Of a stretch of 64,000 nt of DNA, positions 1 to 9,863 are shown piece after piece. The notes under the pieces were generated by a model. It saw only the letters and a program-made list of their open reading frames with translations. It did not search any database and was not told where the DNA came from. The position numbers were made by a program, and so were the translations under genes. Positions within the stretch are counted from its first letter, which is position 1, and every line of letters starts with the position of its first letter. Source of the DNA: Prorocentrum cordatum (lineage: Eukaryota > Sar > Dinophyceae > Prorocentrales > Prorocentraceae); contig CAUYUJ010015291.1 in assembly GCA_963575745.1 (NCBI GenBank), forward strand, positions 65,001 through 129,000. The letters run 5' to 3'.

Positions 1-131
1 GGAGGACCGAGCTCGAGGAGTGTCGCTGAGGTCGAGAACGCTCAGGTCGAGGGTCGTGGACCGAGGAGGATCGACTGCCGAACACCGATTCTGCTGCTCA
101 GAGGTGTGCGGTCTTTTCGGGGGGTCCGAGT

Positions 132-328
132 AGATGGGGTCGGAGGATCGCACCGCATCGCCAATGCATCGCCGACGCGTCGACGATGCATCGACGATGC
201 GTCGTCGACGTCGGCGACGCATCCGCGACGTCGGCATGGAGGAAACCGGGGTTCTACATCGAGCGGCATCGCCGATGCATCGGCGATGCGGCGCGATCCT
301 CCGACTATACTATCTCCGACCCCCATCT
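132..328. mobile_element. Small TIR element, family B (GCATCGCC palindromes), copy 1
   Basis: The sequence begins AGATGGGGTCGGAGGATCGC and ends with its approximate inverted complement (GCGATCCTCCGAC, then CCCCCATCT). The interior is a run of palindromic GCATCGCCGATGC-type words that can fold into hairpins. A second copy with the same ends lies at 15611-15787. No coding capacity is visible, so this is read as a non-autonomous, MITE-like element. No target-site duplication was confirmed. Confidence 0.55.
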
Positions 329-478
329 GGGGGGGCCTAGACGAGAACAACGACGAGAACGAGCGCGAGTAAAGATACCCGAACGGACGAGGACGACGAC
401 GGCGGCGTCGGCGACTGCGGCACCGCCGACGACGATGACGACGACGGCGAAAACGACGACACAAACCGACGTACGACT

Positions 479-629
479 AGGTCGGGCATGTCCCCCTACA
501 GGGGGATTCTGGACGAGGACTTACAACAACAACCAAAATACTCAAACACCGTCCAAACATGATCGGAACATCGTCCCCAAACTATTTTGGAATCTGCCTC
601 CTGTAGAGGGAGGACAAGACGGGCTTAAA
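479..629. mobile_element. Small TIR element, family A, copy 1
   Basis: The left end reads AGGTCGGGCATGTCCCCCTA. The right end carries CCTGTAGAGGGAGGACAAG, a diverged inverted complement. The interior contains a GTCCCC..ACTATTTTGGA stretch also seen in the copies at 15125-15443 and 15449-15603. It has no ORF and is probably a non-autonomous MITE-like element. Confidence 0.55.
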
Positions 630-1129
630 CCGACGACGACGACGACTAGGACGACGACGGCGAGGACGACGACGACGAGGACGACGACGACGACGACGAC
701 CGCAGGGCGGCGGCGCGGCGGCGCGCGGCGCGGGCGGCCCCCAGAGGGCGGCAACGGCGGCCTCTGCGGACGGCGGCAGCGGCCCCAGCGCCAGAAGCAG
801 CGCGGCCGCGCCCGGGGGGAGCGCGCGACGCCCGGGGGCCATGCCTCCACGGGTGTGGGGGGGGGGGGCTCCTCCTTCTCCTCCTCCTCCTCTCCTCCTC
901 CGCCTCCTCCTCCTCCTCCTCCTCCTCCGCCGCCTCCTCCTCCTGCTCCTCCCCCTCCTCCTGCGCCTCCTCCTCAGCCCCCGCCTCCGCCTCCAACCTC
1001 CTCCCCCCCCTCTGCCTCCGCATCCGCCTCCTCCCCCTCCTCCTCCTCCTCCTCCTCCTCCTCCTCCTCCTCCTCCTCCTCCTCCTCCTCCTCCTCCTCC
1101 TCCTCCTCCTCCTCCTCCTCCTCCTCCTC

Positions 1130-1186
<57 letters not shown>

Positions 1187-1425
1187 CTCCTCCTCCCTCC
1201 TCCGCCTCCGCCTCCTCCTTCTCCTTCTCCTCGTCGACCTCCTCCTCCTCCTCCTCCTCCTCCTCCTCCTCCTCCTCCTGCTCCCCCCCCTCCTCCTCCT
1301 CCTGCTCCCCCCCTGGCGCATCGGGGGGCTGTTTCGCCGCGCTGCCCTTGCCAGGGGGGGAGGAGGACGGGGAGGAGGAGGAGGAGGAAGAGGAGGAGGA
1401 CGAGGAGGAGGAAGACGAACGCACC
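628..1425. repeat. ACG, TCC and CAT microsatellite block
   Basis: A run of ACG triplets (628-705) is followed by degenerate then pure TCC (865-1310), an island of 18 CAT triplets (about 1133-1186), and GGA at 1365-1420. Homopolymeric open frames across it (poly-Ser, poly-Pro, poly-His, poly-Arg) are triplet artefacts. Confidence 0.9.
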
Positions 1426-1498
1426 GCCTCAGGCGAGGTCTCCCGCCGCGCGCCCGCGGCCGCGGGCGCACGGCGGGCTGCCGCCTGGCGCCGCCGAC

Positions 1499-1722
1499 TC
1501 ACGGCGCGATGCCGTCAGAGAAGGCGGCAAGGTAGAGGCCGAGCACCAGCGAGAGGTAGCCCAGCAGGTTGTTGCCGACGCCGACGGCGCAGGTGCCAAG
1601 GAACAACCAGACGCATTGAAACCGAGCGACAAGAAGTAGCCGCCCAGCAGGTCGAAGCCGACGCCAACGTAGAGGAAGTCGGGCCACAACCCAGGCACAA
1701 AAGTGTAACGAATCACCGACAT
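1499..1722 (-). pseudogene. Possible frameshifted exon of a membrane protein
   Basis: On the minus strand two adjacent frames each give strongly hydrophobic peptide. The first has PGLWPDFLYVGVGFDLLGGY (about 1722-1640). The second, one frame over, has CVWLFLGTCAVGVGNNLLGY and continues to a TGA at 1499-1501. Joined by one frameshift near 1640 they would form two or three membrane segments. It lies directly downstream of the LINE-A RNase H remnant on the same strand. The family is not recognised. It could be chance hydrophobicity in GC-rich DNA. Confidence 0.25.
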
Positions 1723-2946
1723 GGTCGGATCATCGCGAGCACGGGCGCGATGAATTTGCCCCGCAGCCCAAGCACCGCTGGGGGTCGGCGCGCTCGAGGT
1801 GCAAGTCCCCGCTCGACCCGCCCAATCGCACCCTGCTGATAGCGACGCGTGGACTCATTCAGCGAGAGCCCCTCGCACTTCAAGCCGAGCTTGCGCACGG
1901 TGCGGACATCCCCTGCGACACAGTGAGCACCGCAACGCCTGCAGCAGTACACGGTGCCACCCTTGAGGACGTCGTGCCCCAGCGCGGCAAAGGCGACAGT
2001 AGCCTCTTCAGTCACTGCCATGTGCGGCGGCAGCGTCTCGGGGAACATGGGCTGCGGGTCCCCATCGGAGGCAGCAGCCGCACCAAACGCCATGCCGACC
2101 CTCTCGTCTCGGTAGTAGACCCAGCCGTCGCCGAAGTCGCGGACATACTCGGCGTTGGGGGCCACAACCACGCGCGTGGGTCGGCAGACGCGCAGTGACC
2201 CAGAACGTAGCGAGCCGAGCGAAGTTCCAGTTGTGGCCGTCGCGCCGCACGAGGTGCATCGATACCGCCCAAGGTGCGCATTGAAGGCTGGGACATGGTC
2301 CATGCTTCTAGCCACCACAATGGGCTTGACCTGCTCGCTTGGCGGCTTGGGGGTCTCCTCATCAATCCCCCATCGCTTGCGCACCACCACCTGCAACGCC
2401 GCCCAGGAGATGAACTGCAGGACTTTGCGGTGCTGCTTGAGGGCCGCCGTGACAGCCTCGGCAACCGACCCAGCGAGGGCATGAGAAGCCGCCCCGCATC
2501 CCGCAAAGTAGTCCGCCCATCCGTTGCCTAGCCAGTCTCGCAGCTCCACAGGGCCCGCGTCGACCAGCTCATCCACGGATCTGTGAGCAGGCGTCCATCG
2601 TAACTTGGGAGGGTACGTCAAGGTACGCCTGCGGCTGGCTCCGAAGATGTCCCGCCACGCCCTGGCGTGTTTGGCGCGCCCCATCTCGAGCTCGGGGCAC
2701 CACCGCTCACTTTCCTGGCCAAGTGCCAGCAGGTCGGTGGCGAATTACTGATGATCGGGGAATGCTTCGAGGCCTTCCTTGCTAGTCTACCGCTCGGCAC
2801 GGCCGACCGTTTGCACCAGATACGGCAGGGGCCCATAGCGTGCTCTAACTGGGAGCCACGATATCGGGCCGAGCTGAACCACAGCCTGCCCACAGCGTCG
2901 TGTTTCAGGGACGCCTGAGTCGTATCCAGACCCGTCGGTGTATGAA
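1713..2946 (-). pseudogene. RNase H and C-terminal CxxC domain of LINE-A
   Basis: The segment opens near 2946 with YTDGSGYDSG, the first-Asp motif of RNase H. VGRAER follows, then an in-frame TAG and later a TAA. ATDLLALGQ (third-Asp region) runs into an open frame from 2684 that contains RWTPAHRS and GNGWADYFAG (last-Asp motif). Downstream are two cysteine pairs, CTSC and CCRRCGAHC, spaced like those in LINE-B. The role of an intact version would be degrading the RNA strand during retrotransposition. The interruptions and the missing upstream half make this copy a pseudogene. Confidence 0.75.
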
Positions 2947-2954
2947 GTGGGACC

Positions 2955-3965
2955 CTACTGGCCGTTTGCGCCCCCCCAAAAGTAAACCTCGCTCTTCCGC
3001 AGACATGGCTGCGGCAGGAAGGCAGGAGGTTCTGGCACTCCGTAGATGAGGTAGGACTGCTCGAAGTTAGGCATGCCCGAGCCAAGACCCGCTTGGATAA
3101 GCTGATCCCGTACTTCGTCCAATGCGTGTGGGAGGTCAGAGAGACCACGCCCTCGTCGCTGCCGCTTGCCGCGCTCGGAATGTAGCGTATCCTCCACCTC
3201 TGCCGCCACACTGGACTGGTCGGTCAGCGCCGCAGTCGTGGCGTGGGAGGGTGCCTCACCACGTGCGGCCGGCAGCGCCTCCGTGTCGAAATGCCCGCGC
3301 AACTCTGCCTGCTCCTTGAGGTGCTGCACCACGTCAGGCGGTAGTTCGTCTGCATCGCCAGCATCACCATGGCCGACTCCAGGAAAGAAATCGTCCTCAT
3401 CCTCCATCATGCTGGAGTGCCTGACGCAGATGGTTTGCGGCAGGGTCGGGTCGCTCAGATTCCCAAGGGGGCCTTGGACATGGTCCGTTGGCTCCTGCGC
3501 CAGAGGCCGTTCCTGCTCCACTGTGCTGCTGGACGCCCGCTGGTCCCCAAGCGTTTGGAGGTCCGTCAGCCCGACTCTCGAGGAGGCCTTGGACATGCTC
3601 CGTCGGCTCCAGCTCCAGATGCCGCTCCTGCTGTGAGGTATCGCTGGGCGTCAGCTGGTCCCCCAGCGTTGCGTTTCGATGCCCGCTACTCCCCACCGAG
3701 CCCTGTGGGCACAAGGCCGCAGCAGGGAGACGAGTCAGCAGCGCGGGACACTCCAAGAAAACATGGCCCCAACAGTCGCCAGGTTCCAGGTCCTTCCCAC
3801 AAGCCTGACAAGAGCGCATGGGCCTGCCAAGCTTCATGTCCCTGCGGATGTGCGTGGGGATGTTGTCAGACCACAGCGCCTGTAAGGCCCCCAACTGGCG
3901 CGTGACCCGGACCCCTTTGACCGCATGCCTGAGCCCACGGTGCCAGATGGGAGCGCCCGCATGGG
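2955..3965 (-). pseudogene. Post-RT zinc-knuckle and linker segment of LINE-A
   Basis: The minus-strand frame has ALWSDNIPTHIRRDM followed by CQACGKDLEPGDCWGHVFLEC, a C-x2-C...H-x4-C arrangement. It corresponds to RCPCGAPDSLVHRLLDC behind the RT of LINE-B. After it come two copies of an EPTEHVQG-type motif in different frames, then an acidic stretch leading to the RNase H part. Function of the knuckle (nucleic-acid binding) is inferred from similar post-RT fingers in LINEs. Frame changes show decay. Confidence 0.6.
3472..3675. repeat. Imperfect 115-bp tandem duplication inside LINE-A
   Basis: CCTTGGACATG begins copies at 3472 and 3587. Both continue with a CCGTtGGCTCC word and end near a CTGGTCCCC.AGCGTT word. 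In minus-strand translation it repeats an LGDQ...EPT(E/D)HVQG motif, in two frames because 115 is not a multiple of three. Confidence 0.7.
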
Positions 3966-3969
3966 AATA

Positions 3970-4120
3970 CATGTGGCGGAGGAGGAGGAGGAGAAGGAGG
4001 AGGATGGGAGGGGGGAGGGGAGAGGGCGGAGGAAGGAGGCGGGGGGGGGAAGGGGAGAAGCACGAGGAGGGGGAGGAGGAACAGGGAAGATAGGGCGCAG
4101 GAGGGAGGAGGAGGAGAAAC
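3970..4120. repeat. GGA microsatellite at the 5' edge of LINE-A
   Basis: Degenerate GGAGGA and GGGAGG runs. The conserved LINE-A sequence stops at this array. Confidence 0.85.
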
Positions 4121-6440
4121 ATATGTTTTTGGATTGCGCATCTGATTCAAAAGGCAGCTGGTCGGGACAAGGAGAGCACCCGGAAACCGGCCACGCGAAA
4201 CACTGTAATGGGCAAAGCTGCGGCACTGGCGCCAAGGGTGCTGGTAGTCGTTGCTGCCGTCTTGGCAAAGCAAAAACAATAAGGCAGATCGTCACAGTAC
4301 AGCGAACAATAAACAACAGTTCAGGGGCAAGGTGGCGGCACAACAGACAGGCAGCAACGGGTGGTCCTGGGCTGCTCGGTTGTGTCGAGTCCCTGCCAAA
4401 ACACAAGACAGGAGCCAATACACGACCATGGCGCCGCCTGTCTCAGTGAGAAAATCGATCCTCGGCTCCAAGACAGCACGCAGACGAGCCGGCGGGGGAG
4501 AACAAACGCCAATATTCACGCTAAGACAAGGTAGAGGGGTTCCCTGCACAACTCCCTTGTTCGCCATGGCCAGAACGGCGCGACTTGAGAGCAAGGCTGA
4601 TCGTCTAGTCTAATGTTGCGCCCATCGTACTTAGAGACCACAACCCAAAAATAACTTCGAGCATCCGGAAAAGTGTCGAAACAATGTCGAAACAATGTCA
4701 AACCACTGTCTCCCAGGGCCCGACATGTGAAAACCCTCGAGTTTCGAAATTTCTTGGTGTTCGAAATTCTTTCTGGTAGTTCACGCTAAAGTCGGCTGGA
4801 ATATCATGAGTCTAGTCCCTGACTGCGTGCTGTCATCTGTCCCGGGGACACGGGCAAAAGATCCTCGCGGGCAGGCGGGGGGATGGCGCCAAATCCGCTC
4901 CATGTAAAATCCCTGAGCCCCTCCCCCGCCCGGTCCGGCTGAAGCAGCTGGTGCAGTTTGTCACCCCAGATTGGCCCCCGGGCCTCAAAAGGCGGCCCCA
5001 GGAGGCAGAACAACACACACACAATGAAAAAACCTGCCGAACCCAGAACCTCGAGCCTACCCGCCCTCCTTGCTTGAAGGGGCCCTGGGACACACAAATA
5101 AATACACACAAATAAAAATATTCCCCATATGTTCCCATATTTTTGGGGCTTTTGCCTTCGCGCCCAATTCCCATATTTTCCATACTTTCCTTAGGAATCG
5201 ACGATTCATTGTGTAAGTGTGTCTGTGTGTCTTTCCCCTCCTGATTGCTGGCCGGAACCAGTGCTGGGCCACTTCAGATCGGGACGCTCGACATGGGCAC
5301 GGAGAGAATGGGCACGATGCCCAGCAGCAGCCCGTGCTCATTTTGAACAGGACTCGCTGTTCGCGACGCCGCGGACGTGTTCTATGAAGCAAAGCACCGC
5401 CTGTCCAACAGCGACCGCCGTCGGTTTGGGACGACGTTTGTTGTTGGGCACTGTACTGATGTTTGTTGTCCGTCCCCATCTCGGGCGCCCAAATCTGAGC
5501 CCCAGGCGGCTCAGCGCTACCCGCACGCCCAGCGCAATGCCCTCAGCAACCGCGTGCATGCACCGGGCGGGGGCGCGCGGGTGAAGGGCCAGCACCCGCG
5601 GGGAAACGGGGGCGGAGACCCCAGCCTGCGTCGAGGCCTCGCGCGTGCGGTGCGCCCCAGGGTGCGGCATCACTACATCCCGGCGCAGCAGCACGCGGGC
5701 CCCTGGCAGCCAACCTGCCTGCCCTCCATATCTACTCGACGGAGACGAGAAGGGCGAAAAGCCCATCGGCAACCCTGGATACACGTATTTCGCATTTCGC
5801 ATTTCGCAGGTTGACAGCGTCCGGGGTGCGCGCACCGGCGCCCGGCCCCCGGAGCCGGCGCCCGGCCCCCAGTCGCTGCGACTCAGAACTGCCCGGCGAG
5901 AGCAGGTCTGGGCCCGACAGCCGACGAGGGACAGGTAGTGGTGTTCACACCCCATTGCTCCCCCCTGGGCTATTCGCCCCGATCGTCGCCTCTGATATAC
6001 TCCATCTCGCTCCCACGTGGGCGGGTCCCGGCGGGCCTTGGAATCAGAACATGCAGACGATGCCCCGCAGGCGGCGGCACGACAGAGAGAAAGGGAGAAG
6101 CGGGGGCAGCGCAGCGAAACAGAGACCCTGGGAGAGAAAGCGTCCAGGATCAGTCTGCTTGCGCCCGTGCGCTCCACCTTGCGTACATGCCGCGTAAGCT
6201 GGGCCTGCAGGGTGATGGGAGGAAGACGAGGATTGAGCAGGGACCGACCGTCCCGGCACTCCAATAAGGCTACCACGTAATGTTCTTAGAATCCAAACAT
6301 GTTCGAAAAACAAAACAATGTCTTTCTAACATAAAACCGATGTGCTGAAACAGGACATTCCCAGCCAGAAATGTTCAGAGGACAATTCGTGGAAACCACA
6401 AAAGGTTATTAGAACAATGGTTGGTAGGCCTATAGGCACG
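4121..6440. other. Mostly single-copy DNA without a recognised gene
   Basis: No known domain, RNA gene or long array was seen. A minus-strand frame of 312 codons (6276-5338) has no recognisable motif and sits in GC-rich DNA, so it is not called as a gene. A GCTGGCCGGAACCAGTGCTGG word at 5248 recurs in inverted form near 49580, which suggests a short dispersed repeat. Confidence 0.4.
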
Positions 6441-6459
6441 CCAGGACGCTGCGCCACTG

Positions 6460-6952
6460 CTTGAGAGGAGGGAGGAGGGGGGCGAAGTGGGCGAGGAGGG
6501 AGGAGGGAAGAGGGAGTGGGAGGAGCAGGAGCGAGGAAGGGGGGATTCGTCGTCCTTCTTCTCCTCCTCTTCGTCCTTCTCCCCCCTGTTCGGCCGCACG
6601 GACGCGCCGCTGCTCGCCACGAGTTCTCTCGTGTTTGTGGCGTGGCCGCGCCCACTGCAGCCCCCGGCGGCCGCCGCCAGGGGCGACCGGCCTCGGAGCG
6701 TGAGCTTCGGTCGGCGGGTCCCTGACCTCGGAGCGTGAGCCACGGCACTGCTGACCGACAGAGATCGGGAGATCCGATCCAGGGCCGCGGCTCCCCCCCC
6801 CCCTCCCTCTCATGGCAATGCCTTCGGGCCCCCCTCCCCCCCCCCAGCCCCCGCGCGATGGCCCCCCCCCCATGTGGTCGTGGCCCTGTGGGCGTAAGTT
6901 GTCGAGGTGGTCGTCGTGGTCGTGGTGGTCGTCTCCGTCGTCGTCGTCGTCC

Positions 6953-6985
<33 letters not shown>

Positions 6986-7195
6986 GCGCCCCCCCCTTCA
7001 TCCAATCAGGGGAAGAAGGGGGCTGTGGACCCTGGACACCATCCCATCTGGGCGGGTGGGGGCCTGTGAACGCTCGACACTGGATCATATATATATATAT
7101 ATATATACACATGCATATTCATCTAGATAAAGCATATGTGTGTATGTGTGTGTGGATGTGTGTGTATGTGTGTGTGTGCGTGCATGTGCTGATGC
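6460..7195. repeat. Mixed simple repeats (GGA, TCG/GTC, TA, TG)
   Basis: GGA-rich 6465-6545, GTC/TCG triplets about 6900-6985, several short C homopolymers, TA at 7087-7107 and TG-rich 7136-7185. No gene seen. Confidence 0.75.
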
Positions 7196-7199
7196 CTTC

Positions 7200-7770
7200 G
7201 GGTTTCGCGCGGTTTTATCCCCAGCAGGCGGGCGACAGGGGTGCCTGAGATGGCATGGCCAGAAGTGGGTAGGGATCGGCGAGACGATGCTGCGCAGCGC
7301 ATCGCCGACGCGTCGGCAACCCGCTGCGGGGAGCTACCCACTGGTCGCTTCGATCCCATGCCGCATCGCCGCTGGATCGGGATCGGGCACTGCGCAAGTC
7401 CTGCGCATTCCGCATCGCACTGACGTCCTCGTCGCTCTGAGTTCTGTATGCAGTGGGTCATGGGCGGGTGGGACACGTCCATCGGGCTTCGAATAGAGGC
7501 TGGTGGTGGGTCATGGGTCATGGGTGGGTGGGCAGCGCGCGTCATCTCCTGGGGCTCCAAGGTCGTCGGGCTGCCGGGGCGGCACTCCAGGGCGAGAGCG
7601 TGCAGCGCCCCGACCCCAGAGACCTTCAGGGCATGGACAGCGACAGCAAGACGCACGGTTTTCGCCGGTTTCGGCCCCGGGGGGCTCTCGCCAGACCCCG
7701 CGGGACCGTAAAAAACAGGACTCGGGATGATAAGGCGGTCCTGGGAAGGGCAGCGTGGCTTTCGGGGAGC
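7200..7770. other. Palindrome-rich stretch without a gene
   Basis: Contains GCGCATCGCCGACGCGTCGG and CCGCATCGCCG words like those inside the family B TIR elements (7285-7400), so it may be a diverged or partial copy. A GGGTCATGGGTGGGTGGG-type short repeat lies at 7445-7540. Confidence 0.35.
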
Positions 7771-7774
7771 CTGC

Positions 7775-8420
7775 CCCCCCCCCCCCCCCCCCCCCCGAGG
7801 CATTGGCCCCTGCACTCGCTTCCGAAGGGAGGGCACCAGGAAATACCTCGTCATCCTCTTCCCCCTCATCCTTCTCCTCCCCTCCTCCTCTCCTCCTCCT
7901 CCTCCTCCTCCTCCTCCTCCTCCTATCCTCCTCCTCCTCCTCCTCCTCCCTCCTCCCCCTCCTCGCCTCCTCCTCCTCACCCCTCCTCCTCCTCCTCCTC
8001 CTCCTCCTCCTCCTCCTCATCCCTTCTTCCTCGTGGCCAAGTCCCATGGGGGAGGGCAGGGGGGTAGGCCAGAGCGAGAGCGACTGCAGGTCGGCAAGCG
8101 CTCTCCAAACAGGGGGGTCCCCTGTGTCACCAGCACCGGCAGTCGCGTCGGGCTGCAAGCCGAGGCACGCGGCAGCGAGCACCCATGGCAGTGCGCTGTT
8201 TTAGGATCCAGTGGGATCCTCCCCCGTCTCCTCCTCCTGCTCCTCTTCCTCCTCCCCATCCTCATCTTCCTCCTCCTCATCCGCCCATTCCTCCTCCACA
8301 TCCTCCTCCTGCTCCCCTTCTTCCTCCTCCTCCTCCACCTCCACCTCCTCAGGCCCGCTGTCCTCCTCCTCCTCCTCCTCGTCCTCCTCCTCCTCCTCCT
8401 CCTCCTCCTCCTCTTTTCCT
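7775..8420. repeat. C homopolymer and two TCC arrays
   Basis: A C run of over 20 bases (about 7773-7796), TCC arrays at 7850-8030 and 8216-8415, and a non-repetitive spacer at 8031-8215. Confidence 0.85.
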
Positions 8421-8455
8421 TTTCCTCATGATACCAAAGAAAGAGCCCAAGTCAT

Positions 8456-9115
8456 ACTTCTTTAGGATTGTAGGACTATGGGGCTATTGGGCTATAGCGC
8501 TATGGGGCTATTGGGCAATAGGGCTATGGTGTTTAAGGGGCTATGGGTCTATAGGGTTATAGGGCTTCAGGGCTATTGGGCCACAGGGCTATAGGGCTGT
8601 AGGGCTATAGGGCTATGGGGCTATGGGGCTATGGGGCTACGGGGCCATGGGGCTATAGGGCCATGGGGCTATAGGTCTAAAGGGCTATGGGGCTACAGGG
8701 CTAGAGGGCAATAGGGCTGTAGGCCTATAGTGTTATAGGGCTATGAGGCTATGAGGCTATGGGTATATAAGGCTGCAGGGCTCCAGGGCTCTAGGGTTAT
8801 ACGGCTATAAGGCTATAGGGCTATAGGGCCATTGGGCTATAATGATGTAGGGCTATGGGGCTATGGGGCTATTGGGCTATAGGGCTAGTGGGCTACGGAG
8901 CTACAGGGCTATAGTGTTATAGGGCTATATGGCCATAGGGCTGTAGGATTACAGGGCTATATGATTGTAGGGCCATAGGGCCATAGGGTTATGGGGCCAT
9001 AGGGCTCCAAGGGTATAGGGCTATAGGGCTGTAAGGCTGTAGGGCTGTGGGGCTGTAGGGCTATACGGCTATGGGGCTATTGTGTTATAGGGTTATAGGG
9101 TTATGGGGCTCTTAG
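8456..9115 (+). repeat. Degenerate GGGCTATA-type minisatellite, about 650 bp
   Basis: About 80 tandem degenerate copies of an 8- to 9-base unit (GGGCTATA, GGGGCTAT, AGGGTTATA variants). It is strand-asymmetric, with runs of G on the plus strand. It resembles but does not equal the plant-type telomere repeat TTTAGGG. Confidence 0.85.
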
Positions 9116-9284
9116 GCACCCGGGCAGCAGGGCGGGCCGCGGAAATCTGTGACACACCTCACCTTACCATATGAATCCGCTAGGACCCCTACATAGGCAA
9201 GCTCTGATTGGGGAATAAATAACTTTTCCCTGTTGCACCCCTAGGCCAGTTTTTGGGGCGGGCCGGGTGTTTCGCCTGAGAATT

Positions 9285-9750
9285 GCTTCACCAATTTGAG
9301 GGCGGGTGGCTTTCAAAATGTGGCTCTAGCCTTAGCGCCGCGAACATTCGTTCATAATAGTTGGAAGAGCTTCACGCATTCCCATGATCACCGTACCAGA
9401 AATTGTGTTTGGGAGGAATTAGGACTATGCAAGTACATGCAAGTGCAACATGTATGTTGATTCGCGGTGGCAAAAATGGAAGGCTTTATGGCACGATTCC
9501 GGATCGTCAAGACGCAACAGTCAGGCTGATCAGTGGCGTTGAAATGCCGAGAACAATTTGTTGGCATGCTTCAGGGTCCTCGAACGGTTGTCCTCAAACG
9601 AGGACATTCCCTGTATGGGAATGAACCGTTGTAGGGGTCCATAAGGAGGGAGCTTGGAGGGAGGGTTAATTCCAACATCGTTGATGATTCTTGGGTTTAC
9701 ACTGGTCCTCCTCCTCCTCCTCCTCTTCTTCCTCCTCCTCCTCCTCAGCC
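9285..9750 (+). mobile_element. Dispersed 5' module ahead of LINE-C
   Basis: This stretch is homologous, in opposite orientation, to 50265-50940. Shared blocks include the 9300-9390 unit (GCGCCGCGAACATTCGTT region), TTCCGGATCGTCAAGACGCAAC, and the block from GGCATGCTTC to TTGGGTTTACACTGG, which in both places runs into TCC triplets. LINE-C ORF1 starts about 115 bp after the TCC run. Position and repetition suggest a LINE 5' UTR or promoter module. No promoter motif was identified. Confidence 0.65.
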
Positions 9751-9863
9751 ATTGCCCGACTCGAGATTTTCCAGGTGCCAGGAGATTTCTCGTGTCGCAG
9801 GGAGCGGCAAACTTCGCAGTGGCACTGCCGCCCCGAGCAGCCCGATGCCCCCAAAGTCTGGCG

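Larger units (their letters stand above)
1713..3965 (-). mobile_element. LINE-A: decayed 3' end of a LINE-like retrotransposon
   Basis: In minus-strand order this remnant carries a post-RT zinc-knuckle segment (about 3965-3830), a charged linker with an internal 115-bp duplication, and an RNase H plus cysteine-pair region (about 2946-1713). The order matches the corresponding part of LINE-B at 21.6-26.3 kb. Endonuclease and RT palm are absent, and the 5' side is cut off at a GGA microsatellite. Stops and frame changes make it non-functional. Confidence 0.75.

Noticed and set aside
186-1535. Long open frames (449 and 306 codons) on both strands
   Set aside because: They run through TCC, CAT and ACG triplets; poly-Ser, poly-Pro, poly-His and poly-Met strings are microsatellite translations.
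5338-6276. 312-codon minus-strand frame
   Set aside because: No recognisable motif, biased Arg/Ser composition and competing frames on the plus strand; insufficient for a gene call.
8456-9115. Interstitial telomere of TTTAGGG type
   Set aside because: The unit is GGGCTATA with variable length; TTTAGGG itself is not present in tandem.
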